A stretch of DNA of 64,000 bases from Acidobacteriota bacterium (GTDB lineage: Bacteria; Acidobacteriota; Terriglobia; Bryobacterales; Bryobacteraceae): NCBI GenBank assembly GCA_016213775.1, contig JACQZR010000096.1, positions 1 to 64,000 on the forward strand, in the 5' to 3' direction. The notes beneath the pieces are model-generated. The model worked only from the letters and a program-made list of their open reading frames with translations, made no database searches and was not told the origin of the DNA. Position numbers and translations under genes: made by a program. Shown here piece after piece: positions 25,754 to 34,749 of the stretch (the stretch's first letter is position 1; every line of letters starts with the position of its first letter).

Positions 25754-28291
25754 TTAGCGCGCCACTTTGCCGAGCCAGCGGATGCGCGCGTTGAAAGCCC
25801 GCCCCGTTCCACCATAGAACCGCAGGTATTGAGAAGAGTCGACGATGTTGTTGACCGTATCGGGGTTGATGCGACCCGTGATGTTATTGGCCCCGATGCG
25901 CCATGCCCACTGGTGGCCGCGAAACTGGAACTTCCGCTCAATGTGGACGTTCAATTCAAAGTACAAAGGGAATCGCCTGGAGTTCACGTCCCCAACGATA
26001 CGGCTGTCGGAACCCTGGACGCTAAACGGGTATCCGGATCGCGTATCCAATAGGAAGGCTACCGCCCAATTGCGCCGCAGGAGAGGGAGGTAGCCCCAGC
26101 CCTGCAAACGGTGCGGAGAGTCCCAAGGCATCGGCCCGATATTCTGAGTGACGATAATGGGGTCCTCCACACTGACGTCGACCACCGCATTGGAGAGCGC
26201 GCGCGATCGCGTGTAGCTTGCGGCCCACTCCCAACGGTCGCCAAAGGAATGCCGAACCGACACAGCGACGGAGTCAAAGGCGTCGCGGCGGTAATTGCTC
26301 AACTGGTAGTTGGCATCCAATTCCACAGCGTGAAAGTCCTTTAACCAGAGAGGCCGGCCCTGATCGCTGTTGGCATTGGCGTTGAGATAGGTAAAGCCCC
26401 GCGAGCCTCGCCGCCGGTGAGCATCCGCGCGGACAACGACGCCTTTCCCGAAACGGTGCGCTGCTCCCAGAGAAAGCACGCCATAGGTAGGCCGCAGAAG
26501 GGGTGCATTTCCGATGGAGTAGAAACTGAGAGCCGGCCCGCGGGCGGCAACTCCATCGGGGAAAAAGTAAGTGGAAAGAGTGTGTTGATCCAGGGGGCGA
26601 GACATGAGCCGGAGATTGGTGGCGTCGGCGATCCACGAATAGCCGCCATAGAGTTTGGTCCCTTCGCCGCGTGGGGACCAGGCAGCACCAACACGTGGGG
26701 ATGTCGTCCAATCTCCGAGGATACGGTCCCAATCGCCTCGAACGCCGAGCTCCACCAGCAGGTTTTGCCGCATACGCCAGGAATCCTGGACGTAGAGGGA
26801 GGCTTCCGCATTGGTTTTCCGCAAGCGGCCGCTCCCCCCAAAGAGGGTGCGGCTTCTCAGCAAACCCGTCTCACCGTAATTCTCGTACCCGGTGCGGCTC
26901 ACATCCTGCGAATAATCCAGCCGGTCGAGGTCGATGCCGGTCTTCCAGTTGTGGCGGCCTTTCCAGGACAGCGCGGGCGGGGCGATGTTGACAAGAACCT
27001 GCGCGCGGGAGGCTTCCCGCCGGCTATCCGAGAAAAAGTTACCGCGCCTGCCCTGCGGCGTCAGCGACAGCAGTTGGTGTCCCTGGGGAATTTCCCGGCC
27101 GAAGGTCCGATTGGAGGCCACCCCCACCTCAATGACGGTCCGGTTGCGTAGGAATATCTGATCCTTCACATTGAGGAACCACTGCCGGGCGCGGCGGTCG
27201 ATTGTCGTCTCGAAAGGATCGAGCGCAGTGAGGCCGGTGCGGTTTGCGGTGGCGAGATTGACCAGGAAACCGGCACTGAGCAGGTTGGAGCCACTGACGT
27301 TGTGCTGCAAGTGAAAGAGGTTGCTCAGAGCTCGATTCACGCTACGGTCTTCTCCAAGGGGCAGGTCGCGGACCACGGTCTTCATGTACTGCAAATCCAC
27401 TGAGTCCGAGATCCAGGTACGCCCCCGGCGAATGGGTCCGGAGATGCCCAGCCGCGGTGTCCAGTCCCCGATGATCCAGCCTTTGCGGTTTTCGACGCCG
27501 GGGAAGAAGTTGGTGGCCGAATAGCGGAATTGATCATCCCCTGTCTTGGTCTGCAGGGCCAAAGCGCCGCCAGCTCCTTTTCCGATTTCCGCGGGCACGT
27601 TCCCGCCGGTGACGTCCACGCTCTGAATGGATTCGACACTGAACCGGGATTGGAACTTCCCGGTGAGCGGGTCGTTGAGGTTAAACCCGTTCCAGGTGAT
27701 CAACATCTGTTCCTCGCTCGCGCCGTTGACATGCAACCCGCCGCGGGAGTCCCTAGTCACGCCGGGTATCGTCCGCAATGCGGAGCGAAGGTCATTCGTA
27801 TTCGGGTAGGGAATGTTGATGATGTCGCGGCTGGTGAGCAACCTCCGGCTGCTTGTGCTGTCCATGTCAACCGCGATAGGGCCAGCCTTCACTTCGACGG
27901 ATTCCAACCGCTCACGCACCGGCTCCATCGTCAGTGTCACATCGAGGGTGTCGCTGGTTACGTCGATACTCCGGGGGGCGACCGGGAAGTAGCCTTCACG
28001 TGTTGCCGAGATCCGGTAGGCGACTCCCGCGGAGAGCTCCAGTTCAAAGTGTCCTTTATTGTCGCTGTACTGCTGCCAGCGGAGGCTCAGGGACTCGCAT
28101 TCCACCCAAACGCGAACGCCGGACACGGGAGCATGGGTGGGGGTCAGCACTACACCGGTTAACCGCACCTGAGCATTGGCAGGGGCGATTGCCACAAGAA
28201 GAAGCCAGCAAATGCAGAGCCCTGGGACTACCCATCTGACGGATCCAGTCAGCGGACACAAATAGCGCGGATCCCGACCATGCTGCGTCAC
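25754..28291 (-). CDS. TonB-dependent receptor with carboxypeptidase-regulatory domain
   Basis: An 845-residue outer-membrane receptor. A long signal region (WVVPGLCICWLLLVAIAPANAQ) ends near residue 41. A carboxypeptidase-regulatory-like domain follows (about 43-120, LTGVVLTPTHAPVSGVRVWV), then a plug (about 130-250) with NDLRSALRTIPGVTRDSRGG and ITWNGFNLNDPLTGKF, then the barrel. It is shorter than the Oar-like receptor at 21-24 kb and belongs to a different subgroup. The C-terminus reads IRWLGKVAR, without the terminal aromatic residue usual for barrel recognition. It is upstream of glnA on the same strand (126 bases) and divergent from a secreted propeller-like protein, with a 214-base shared promoter region. 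The ligand is unknown. Confidence 0.88.
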   Translation of the reverse strand: MTQHGRDPRYLCPLTGSVRWVVPGLCICWLLLVAIAPANAQVRLTGVVLTPTHAPVSGVRVWVECESLSLRWQQYSDNKGHFELELSAGVAYRISATREGYFPVAPRSIDVTSDTLDVTLTMEPVRERLESVEVKAGPIAVDMDSTSSRRLLTSRDIINIPYPNTNDLRSALRTIPGVTRDSRGGLHVNGASEEQMLITWNGFNLNDPLTGKFQSRFSVESIQSVDVTGGNVPAEIGKGAGGALALQTKTGDDQFRYSATNFFPGVENRKGWIIGDWTPRLGISGPIRRGRTWISDSVDLQYMKTVVRDLPLGEDRSVNRALSNLFHLQHNVSGSNLLSAGFLVNLATANRTGLTALDPFETTIDRRARQWFLNVKDQIFLRNRTVIEVGVASNRTFGREIPQGHQLLSLTPQGRRGNFFSDSRREASRAQVLVNIAPPALSWKGRHNWKTGIDLDRLDYSQDVSRTGYENYGETGLLRSRTLFGGSGRLRKTNAEASLYVQDSWRMRQNLLVELGVRGDWDRILGDWTTSPRVGAAWSPRGEGTKLYGGYSWIADATNLRLMSRPLDQHTLSTYFFPDGVAARGPALSFYSIGNAPLLRPTYGVLSLGAAHRFGKGVVVRADAHRRRGSRGFTYLNANANSDQGRPLWLKDFHAVELDANYQLSNYRRDAFDSVAVSVRHSFGDRWEWAASYTRSRALSNAVVDVSVEDPIIVTQNIGPMPWDSPHRLQGWGYLPLLRRNWAVAFLLDTRSGYPFSVQGSDSRIVGDVNSRRFPLYFELNVHIERKFQFRGHQWAWRIGANNITGRINPDTVNNIVDSSQYLRFYGGTGRAFNARIRWLGKVAR

Positions 28292-28505
28292 AATCGTGTG
28301 CGAACTCCTCGATGTTGGATGCTAGACAAGACTATCGGGAGCACGGGCCTGCTACCATACAGGAGTTGTTGTATTTTTTGTCGTAAAGATTTGCTAAGAG
28401 CGTCACGTTGTTGGGATTTGCAGCATCTCTATCACTAAGGGTGGGAAGAAGCAATCGTGGGACCCCAGGTTCAGTGTGCTCACGTCCCCACTTTGGACGG
28501 AGTAT

Positions 28506-29612
28506 ATGAATCGATACTTGTACCTGCTTTGCTCGCTGGCGCCAATCTGCGCTACGTGTTTACGTGCCCAGGTGGTGGAAATGCGCCCTGCTGAGCTCGT
28601 CGCCTGGCCGTTGACCTCTGACTCAAACAGCCCGGCCTTCTGGATAGGCACGAACTTCCACTTGATGCAGTCCATTGGGGAGCCTTATCTGAGTGTGGGC
28701 GATTCCCAGTTTAATCTGCACTCCTCCAGCCTGATTAGCGTTCGGAGTCGTGAACTGGAGACCTCACCGGTGTGGATCGAATCCGTGTGGGTGGATGATG
28801 ACTATACAGTGTTCGGCTGGTACCACACGGAGCGCCTGGTGTGCGGGGACCAGTTGTCGTGGCCGCGGATCGGCGCGGCTGTGTCGTACGACGGTGGCGA
28901 ATCTTTCCAGGATCTGGGGATCGTTCTTGAGGCTCCCGGTCAACCGGATTGCTCCGCGGCGAATGGCTATTTCGCCGGCGGCAATGGCGACTTCACCGTT
29001 CTACGGGATTCGGCGGGCGAGTATTTCTACTTCTATTTCAGCGCCTATAGCGGCGACACGACGTCACAGGGCATCGCGGTGGCGAGGATGGCCTTCGCGG
29101 ACCGGTTCTGGCCTGCCGGGCAAGTCTGGAAGTTTCAGCATAACTCCTTCTCACAGCCTGGCCTTGGAGGAGATGTTACACCCGTGTTCCCGGCGGCAAC
29201 ATCGTGGAGTTCCGATGCGCCGGATGCGTTATGGGGGCCGTCGCTGCATTGGAACTCTTACCTGGGGCAGTATGTCATGCTGATGTCGCGGAGTTGCTGC
29301 TCGATCGGCTGGCCGACTGAGGGCACTTATATCTCATTCAATTCCAACCTGGGCAATCCGTCTGGCTGGACGGCGCCAAGGAAGATCCTCGACGCGCCCT
29401 ACGCAGGCTGGTATCCGCAGGTTCTTGGTTTGGAACCCGGTTCTACTGACCGGTCTGCCGGCCAGGTGGCTCGGTTTTACACTGGGGGAACATCAGAGTG
29501 GGAAATCGTATTTAGCGGCGGCAATGCGGCGGAAGCTTCGTCTCCCCGCGAAACGGGCCTTCCGTCCTACAAAACGCCACTCAATGCGCAGCCGGTGGGA
29601 TCTCGTAAATAA
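28506..29612 (+). CDS. Secreted protein, possible beta-propeller glycosidase-like
   Basis: A 368-residue protein with a signal peptide (MNRYLYLLCSLAPICATCLRAQ). The mature part is Trp/Tyr/Ser-rich, with repeated strand patterns such as WVDDDYTVFGWYHTE, AAVSYDGGESFQDLG, GNGDFTVLRDSAGEYFYFYFS and WGPSLHWNSYLGQYVMLMS. The alternation of 'acid-Trp/Tyr-His' and 'S-x-D-G' loops is typical of five-bladed propellers (GH43/GH130-like or sialidase-like). I cannot point to a certain catalytic triad. The ATG at 28506 begins the signal peptide. It is divergent from the TonB receptor and its last 32 bases overlap the end of the convergent GT39-like gene. The family is uncertain. Confidence 0.7.
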   Translation: MNRYLYLLCSLAPICATCLRAQVVEMRPAELVAWPLTSDSNSPAFWIGTNFHLMQSIGEPYLSVGDSQFNLHSSSLISVRSRELETSPVWIESVWVDDDYTVFGWYHTERLVCGDQLSWPRIGAAVSYDGGESFQDLGIVLEAPGQPDCSAANGYFAGGNGDFTVLRDSAGEYFYFYFSAYSGDTTSQGIAVARMAFADRFWPAGQVWKFQHNSFSQPGLGGDVTPVFPAATSWSSDAPDALWGPSLHWNSYLGQYVMLMSRSCCSIGWPTEGTYISFNSNLGNPSGWTAPRKILDAPYAGWYPQVLGLEPGSTDRSAGQVARFYTGGTSEWEIVFSGGNAAEASSPRETGLPSYKTPLNAQPVGSRK

Positions 29613-31386
29613 AAATCGAGTAACCTGCCTTGGCCACCGGCTTCCGGTTTCTGAACGCGGCGAAGTAATCCCTGTATTCGGGCGCGAATAGCTGCCCGGT
29701 GAGGAGTGTCGCGCTGATGGCGTAGTATCCTGGTTCGGGCTCGAGTCTCGTACCGCTTACCAGCGAAGGGCTCCACGGCGGCGCCAACCATTCGATTAGC
29801 TTCCCATCTATATGCTGGTGGGGAGGATCTGATCCGAAATACGCCAAGTGGATCTTAGAAATCTTGTTGCGGCGGATGAACTCGGCAAGACGTGGAACGT
29901 CCTGGCCCCAATCCAGGTTACTGTCCGAAAGCACCTGGATGCCATTGTCAGAACCACCAACCCAGTGGTTGAAGTAGGAAATATAGTGCGGGTAGGCGTA
30001 GGCGGCGTTAACACCGGCCCAACCCATTAATACGACCAACAGCAGCCGGACTCGCGGCCCCGCCAGCAGATGCTGTATCGCTTTCCCTCCAATGAGGATA
30101 AAGAGAGTTAATGCCGGCAGCACCAACCGGACTCCGTGCTGGAGTGTCGAGATGGAAGCAAGTCCCAGATAGAGAAAGGGCGGGCCAAACCACAGCAGAT
30201 CGCTGAAATGCAACCGCCGGGTCACAAAGTGGAACAGACAGAGGATAATGCCGGCAACAATCAGGATCTGTTGCGGCACCGGCACTTTGACACCTAATCC
30301 CGTTACGAAGTAAGTAGGATCCCCGCCCTCGACGACTTTGCCGCGCAGATACGTGCCTCCATGCCCGGAATTGGACTCGACGAGGCTCATGGCGCCGGTC
30401 CAGAAGCGTGCGGGTGTTGGCACCTGGGAGGCGATCTCCACAAACGCGACGAGCGGTTTCGGAATGTTCGGATTCGCGTTCCACCGGGATAGATCCTTCT
30501 CTTCCGGCCTGCCGACTTCCAGGCGCCAGGCGACGAGCATGCCACAGTACACGACGACGGCAACGATACAGAGCGAGCCAGCGCATTTCAGCAGTGTGAG
30601 GGGCCTTCTGGCGACACTTGCGGCGATGATGAGAGCCGGTGCAAATGGCGTCAGTATCAGAAGAGAGAACTTCGACAGGATCGCCACCAGCAAAGCGCCG
30701 CCGAGGGAGGCCGCGCGCCAAAGGCTCGGCTCGCGCCAGTATCGCCAGGCGCAAAACCAGAACAGTAGAAACCCGAACGATGCCGCAAGATCATTCTTCA
30801 CGAGCGCGCCGTGCCCTAATACCATCGGGGAGAGCGCGAAGGCGAGCGCAGTCAACACTCCAGTGGTGGGATTGAACAATTGCCGGCCCCAGCGCCAGAT
30901 GAGCAAGCAGCAGCCGACGGGAAATAGGATCATCGGCAAGCGGGAGAGGAAAAAGTACTTTCGGATCTGTTGCTCGGGAAGACGAAACATCATCGCCAGT
31001 GAGATGTTCCATTCGTGCCCAGATTTCCAGTCCGGGTGATCGGACGGCGGCAACGGCAGTGCGGTCAAATAGGGCACCCACCCGGATACGATCTTGATCA
31101 GCGGCGGCATATCTCCCGGCTGCAACCGGTCCTGGCCATGCCAGTACAAGTACCCGGAAAGCAGATGCGCCGGCTCATCCACCGTGACTCCGGTAGTGGC
31201 CGCCATGGAGACGAGAACTGCGATGAGCAGCGTGACGATCAGGATGATGGCACGCAACTCGGGACCCGGCACTACGCGGTGTAGCGTGGAAATCAACTGT
31301 TCGTGCGGCCTGCCCCGTTCCTTCCGTATGGGGCTTTTTCCACGGTCTGGTGTCTGTAGCCCAAGGTCAATCTTCGCTGCCACCAT
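29581..31386 (-). CDS. GT39-like polytopic glycosyltransferase (GT-C fold)
   Basis: A 601-residue integral membrane protein with about 10-12 hydrophobic segments. The first periplasmic loop has D70-E71 in GVTVDEPAHLLSGYLY, the acidic catalytic pair expected of PMT/ArnT-type enzymes that use polyprenyl-phosphate sugars. The C-terminal soluble part (NLDWGQDVPRLAEFI, KIHLAYFGSDPPHQHI) matches acidobacterial and cyanobacterial GT39-like proteins. The start at 31386 is supported by GGAGG at a spacing of 8 bases. The frame is open to 31590, so a longer form is possible. It may glycosylate secreted proteins or envelope glycolipids; acceptor unknown. Confidence 0.82.
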   Translation of the reverse strand: MVAAKIDLGLQTPDRGKSPIRKERGRPHEQLISTLHRVVPGPELRAIILIVTLLIAVLVSMAATTGVTVDEPAHLLSGYLYWHGQDRLQPGDMPPLIKIVSGWVPYLTALPLPPSDHPDWKSGHEWNISLAMMFRLPEQQIRKYFFLSRLPMILFPVGCCLLIWRWGRQLFNPTTGVLTALAFALSPMVLGHGALVKNDLAASFGFLLFWFCAWRYWREPSLWRAASLGGALLVAILSKFSLLILTPFAPALIIAASVARRPLTLLKCAGSLCIVAVVVYCGMLVAWRLEVGRPEEKDLSRWNANPNIPKPLVAFVEIASQVPTPARFWTGAMSLVESNSGHGGTYLRGKVVEGGDPTYFVTGLGVKVPVPQQILIVAGIILCLFHFVTRRLHFSDLLWFGPPFLYLGLASISTLQHGVRLVLPALTLFILIGGKAIQHLLAGPRVRLLLVVLMGWAGVNAAYAYPHYISYFNHWVGGSDNGIQVLSDSNLDWGQDVPRLAEFIRRNKISKIHLAYFGSDPPHQHIDGKLIEWLAPPWSPSLVSGTRLEPEPGYYAISATLLTGQLFAPEYRDYFAAFRNRKPVAKAGYSIFIYEIPPAAH

Positions 31387-31765
31387 ATCCTCCGCCTCCG
31401 CGGCGTGCCTGTGGTTGTTTGTCCACGACTTGGTTTCGCCCGGCTCAACCGCTTCTCCGCGACCCTGCCAGTTCACCGTGACACTGCCAAAGATTGCATA
31501 GAACCGGCCGGAGGGCAACCGTGGAATTCCACCGCCCCAGACCATACCGCTCCTCCAACGCAACTGGATTCGTAGAACGTAATCCAGCAATGCGCGTACA
31601 CAACACTGTCCAGAAGAATGAAGTGGACGATGCTTGCGTCAGAAGGTCATTTCATAATGTTCTATAGTCTACTGGCGGGCGCGAGCAGCCCGCTATCCGG
31701 TCAATGCTGTATTTTTCTCTGTGGAACGCACTCGACATAGGGGATCGCGTTGCTAGGATGGGTGT
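31387..31765. other. Intergenic region between divergent GT39-like gene and xseA
   Basis: About 380 bases holding the promoters of both divergent genes. The half nearest the glycosyltransferase is an open minus-strand frame that could be an N-terminal extension, but it shows no recognisable domain. The half before xseA is relatively AT-rich (around 31640-31730). No RNA gene or terminator hairpin is evident. Confidence 0.4.
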
Positions 31766-33136
31766 GTGCAAATGCCATTCACGTGGGAAGCGCCACGGAG
31801 GCTGTTTACGGTCACGCAGTTGACCGATTCCATTCGCCAGACGTTGAACGATAGTTACACCGACATCTGGGTGAGTGGAGAGATCTCCGGCGCGAAAGCA
31901 GGGCCTAGCGGGCACATCTACTTCACACTCAAAGACGCCGGCGCGCAGTTGCGCTGCGTGATGTTCTCGCGCGAAGTGCGGTTTACGAGGTTCAAGCCGC
32001 GCGACGGCATGGAAGTGTTGCTGCGGGGCCGCATCGATGTCTACGCGCCGCGGGGCGATTACCAGATGATTGTCGATGCGCTGGAGCCGCGCGGCATCGG
32101 GGCGCTGCAGGTGGCCTTCGAGCAACTCAAGAAGAAGCTCGCTGAAGAAGGGTTGTTCGCAACGGAACGGAAGCGTCCGCTGCCGCTCTATCCACGCCGG
32201 ATCGGCATCGTGACCTCGCCATCCGGCGCGGTGATTCGCGATCTGATCAACATTCTCACCCGCCGTTTTCCAGGGCTGCATATCCGGCTGTTCCCAGCGC
32301 CCGTGCAGGGCGAAGGGTCGGTGGAACAGGTGTGTCGCGGGCTTCAGTTGTTCGGCACCGGGAATTGGGCCGAGGTGATCATCATCGCGCGCGGAGGCGG
32401 GTCAGTAGAGGACCTGTGGACCTTCAACGAAGAGGCGGTAGCACGGCAGATTGCGGCAAGCCGTGTACCCGTGGTGTCGGCAATCGGGCATGAGACCGAT
32501 TTCACGATCGCCGATTTTGTAGCGGACCTGCGTGCGCCAACCCCATCCGCGGCGGCGGAGCTGGTGGTGCGTACTCGCGACGAGATCACCGGCAGGTTGG
32601 AGACGCTGGAGAAGCATCTCGTACAGGGGCTGCGCTACAAGATCGCGCGGTCGCGGCAGCGGCTTCATCAACTGGAGACGGGGCAGGCTGCCACGAGTAT
32701 CCATCGCACTATCGGGCGGAAGCTGCAGCGCGTGGATGAGTTTGAGAACCGCGCCCGCGAGATTGTGCGAATTGCGGTGGCCGCGCGGCGGCGTAAAATC
32801 ACCGTGTTGGACGCGCGGCTGCAAAGGCAGGATCTGCGCCTTCGGCTCGCGGATGGGAAACGGCGTCTGGAAGCGGCAGCGGCGCGGCTGGAGAAGCGGA
32901 TGCAGCGTAAAGTGGACGCCGCGCGGCGGCGGCTGGAGCCACTCGAAGCGCAGCTTCATCAGTTGAGTCCGTTGCGTGTGTTGGACCGGGGCTATGCGAT
33001 CGTGCAGAGTCCGGACGGCGAGGTGGTGAAGTCCACTTCTCAGGTGGCCCCTGGAGCACGCATTCACGTCCGCCTCGCTGATGGCCGCATCGCCGCCGAA
33101 GTGCTACCACCCGCTGAAATCACCCCAAAACAATGA
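31766..33136 (+). CDS. xseA: Exodeoxyribonuclease VII large subunit
   Basis: A 456-residue subunit of the single-strand-specific exonuclease VII. The N-terminal OB fold (about 10-110) contains VTQLTDSIRQTL, VSGEISG and SGHIYFTLKD. The catalytic core follows, with PRRIGIVTSPSGAVIRD, IIIARGGGSVEDLWTFN and SAIGHETDFTIADFVAD. The long coiled-coil arm (about 270-400) and the conserved C-terminal LDRGYAIV complete it. The start is GTG 31766, with ATG 31772 as an alternative. The small subunit gene xseB is not adjacent and must lie elsewhere. It overlaps the next gene by 4 bases (ATGA). Confidence 0.97.
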   Translation: MQMPFTWEAPRRLFTVTQLTDSIRQTLNDSYTDIWVSGEISGAKAGPSGHIYFTLKDAGAQLRCVMFSREVRFTRFKPRDGMEVLLRGRIDVYAPRGDYQMIVDALEPRGIGALQVAFEQLKKKLAEEGLFATERKRPLPLYPRRIGIVTSPSGAVIRDLINILTRRFPGLHIRLFPAPVQGEGSVEQVCRGLQLFGTGNWAEVIIIARGGGSVEDLWTFNEEAVARQIAASRVPVVSAIGHETDFTIADFVADLRAPTPSAAAELVVRTRDEITGRLETLEKHLVQGLRYKIARSRQRLHQLETGQAATSIHRTIGRKLQRVDEFENRAREIVRIAVAARRRKITVLDARLQRQDLRLRLADGKRRLEAAAARLEKRMQRKVDAARRRLEPLEAQLHQLSPLRVLDRGYAIVQSPDGEVVKSTSQVAPGARIHVRLADGRIAAEVLPPAEITPKQ

Positions 33137-33696
33137 AACGTGTTTGTGTTTTTTGTGGATCGAGCATGGGCCGGCGCCCGATCTACGCCGATGCAGCCCG
33201 CGACACCGCCCGTGCTCTTGCGTCGCGCGGTCTGGGGCTGGTATACGGCGGCGCGCATGTTGGTTTGATGGGGATCCTCGCTGATACCGTTCTCAGCCTT
33301 GGCGGCGAGGTGTACGGCGTGATGCCGCGGTCGATGGTGGAGCGCGAAATTGCTCACCGCGGACTGACCCAGCTCGACATCGTGGAGACGATGCACGAGC
33401 GCAAGGCTCGCATGGCCGCGCTGTCGGACGGATTTCTCGTACTGCCGGGAGCGTTCGGAACCCTGGACGAGATGTTCGAGATTCTCACGTGGGCCCAGTT
33501 GCGCATCCACAGCAAACCGGTGGCGATGCTCAACCTCGACGGTTTCTACGACGCGCTTCTCGAGTTCCTCGACCGCTCCGTGGCGGAAGGCTTCCTGAAA
33601 CAATCGAACCGTGATCTGTTTCTGGTGGGCAGCGATGTGGGGGCGCTTTTGGACCGAATGCACGGCTACAGCCCGCGTATCGACGAGAAGTGGTGA
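33133..33696 (+). CDS. LOG family protein (cytokinin riboside 5'-monophosphate phosphoribohydrolase-like)
   Basis: A 187-residue Rossmann-like nucleotide-binding protein that would release a nucleobase from its 5'-monophosphate. The motifs are VFCGSS (6-11), YGGAHVGLMG, PRSMVERE and P105-G-A-F-G-T-L-D-E113. The last is the usual PGGxGTxxE with Ala instead of the second Gly; the catalytic Glu and Arg (ERKARMAALSDGF) are kept. It is co-transcribed with xseA by a 4-base overlap. Its last 31 bases overlap the end of the convergent NAD(P)-binding gene. Some homologues are called lysine decarboxylase by mistake; there is no PLP motif here. Confidence 0.93.
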   Translation: MKRVCVFCGSSMGRRPIYADAARDTARALASRGLGLVYGGAHVGLMGILADTVLSLGGEVYGVMPRSMVEREIAHRGLTQLDIVETMHERKARMAALSDGFLVLPGAFGTLDEMFEILTWAQLRIHSKPVAMLNLDGFYDALLEFLDRSVAEGFLKQSNRDLFLVGSDVGALLDRMHGYSPRIDEKW

Positions 33697-34313
33697 ACGT
33701 GCAGGCCGGCCAAAGGGCTGGTTGCCGCCGCGACCATGGCGCGTCCAACCTCGGCGGCGGCAATAGGGCGATAGCGGGACAGTCCTCCGATGAGTACCCA
33801 TTGCAGTGCTTGCGCTAAGACGATTCCGAATCGTTCGCCGGGACGGCTTTCGCTGCGTTGCCCGGTGAGTATGCTGGGGCGAAAGATGTGCACGGTTGGG
33901 AATCCGATCTTCTTCACCTCTTCTTCGATTTCCCCCTTGACGCGCAGATAGAAGTTGGACGAGAACGGGTTCGCCCCGACGGAGGACACCAGCACGAATG
34001 TGCCGGCTCCCGCTCTCCTGGCTGCGTGGGCGAGTCGCAAAGGATAGTCGAAGTCCACTTCGCGAAACGCCGCCTGCGAGCCCGCTTTTCGAATGGTGGT
34101 GCCGAGAGCGCAAAATGCCGCGCCGCCCGGCATGTCGGGGAGAGGCGGGATCGGATTGCCATCGGTTATGATCTCACCCAGTTTCGCGTGCCGTGTGGTG
34201 AGAGGTCTGCGCACCAGCGCCACCACAGATTGGAAATGGGCGTCGGCGAGTAGCGCCTCCATGCACGAATGCCCCACAAGTCCAGTTGCGCCCGCAATGA
34301 TTGCGACAGGCAT
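33666..34313 (-). CDS. NAD(P)H-binding oxidoreductase, atypical SDR (TIP30/HTATIP2-like)
   Basis: A 215-residue Rossmann protein. The cofactor loop is GATGLVG near residue 8. It is followed by VALVRRP, CALGTTIRKAGS and VSSVGANPFSSNFYLRVKGEIE, in which the S...Y...K arrangement of SDRs can be seen as YLRVKG. IFRPSILTG is the typical end-of-core strand. This layout matches the atypical SDR subgroup near HTATIP2 and bacterial 'semialdehyde dehydrogenase-like' proteins. The ATG at 34313 begins the first strand and GAGGA lies about 10 bases upstream. Substrate unknown. Confidence 0.85.
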   Translation of the reverse strand: MPVAIIAGATGLVGHSCMEALLADAHFQSVVALVRRPLTTRHAKLGEIITDGNPIPPLPDMPGGAAFCALGTTIRKAGSQAAFREVDFDYPLRLAHAARRAGAGTFVLVSSVGANPFSSNFYLRVKGEIEEEVKKIGFPTVHIFRPSILTGQRSESRPGERFGIVLAQALQWVLIGGLSRYRPIAAAEVGRAMVAAATSPLAGLHVHHFSSIRGL

Positions 34314-34749
34314 TCCCGCATTGTCCTCGGCATAAGCACTTGAAAGCAAGCGGCAGGCGACAAGCGACGTTACGTAACGCCGGTGATACGCCCGGTTACG
34401 GCTGCTTCGGTGCGTCGACGGCGCATGATCTGGTTGGAAGGGCGTTGTACTGGTCTCCAAACAGGATGACGCCAATACTCGATGGTTCTTACGTTCTGCC
34501 TGACCACCTGCCTCGGTGACCTGCACTCAGGCCAGCGTCGAGTATCCTGCCCCGGCTTGTGCGCGCCATGCAAGGTTGGAAGGATCAATCGGAGGGATCC
34601 AAAGATTTTGCGGCGCGCGTGAGGAGCCGGGGCCCTTTTTTGCGCCTGAGTTTTGTGTAGATCGCTACGGACGGGACCCGCGCACTTTGGCCGCGACCAT
34701 CCTGCGGCATCGAGCCGAGAACGTTGTACGCTGGAGGACTGGAGGTTTC
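34314..34749. other. Intergenic region before the M16 peptidase pair
   Basis: 436 bases between divergent genes. Frames are open in several phases but with no recognisable motif and no conserved start. It should contain the promoters for the oxidoreductase (minus) and the M16 operon (plus). GGAGGACTGGAGG directly precedes the M16 GTG start. I see no RNA gene or repeat. Confidence 0.4.

Noticed and set aside
33133-33696. Lysine decarboxylase
   Set aside because: LOG proteins are often misnamed so; there is no PLP-binding motif and the PGxxGT/Glu motif is that of LOG.
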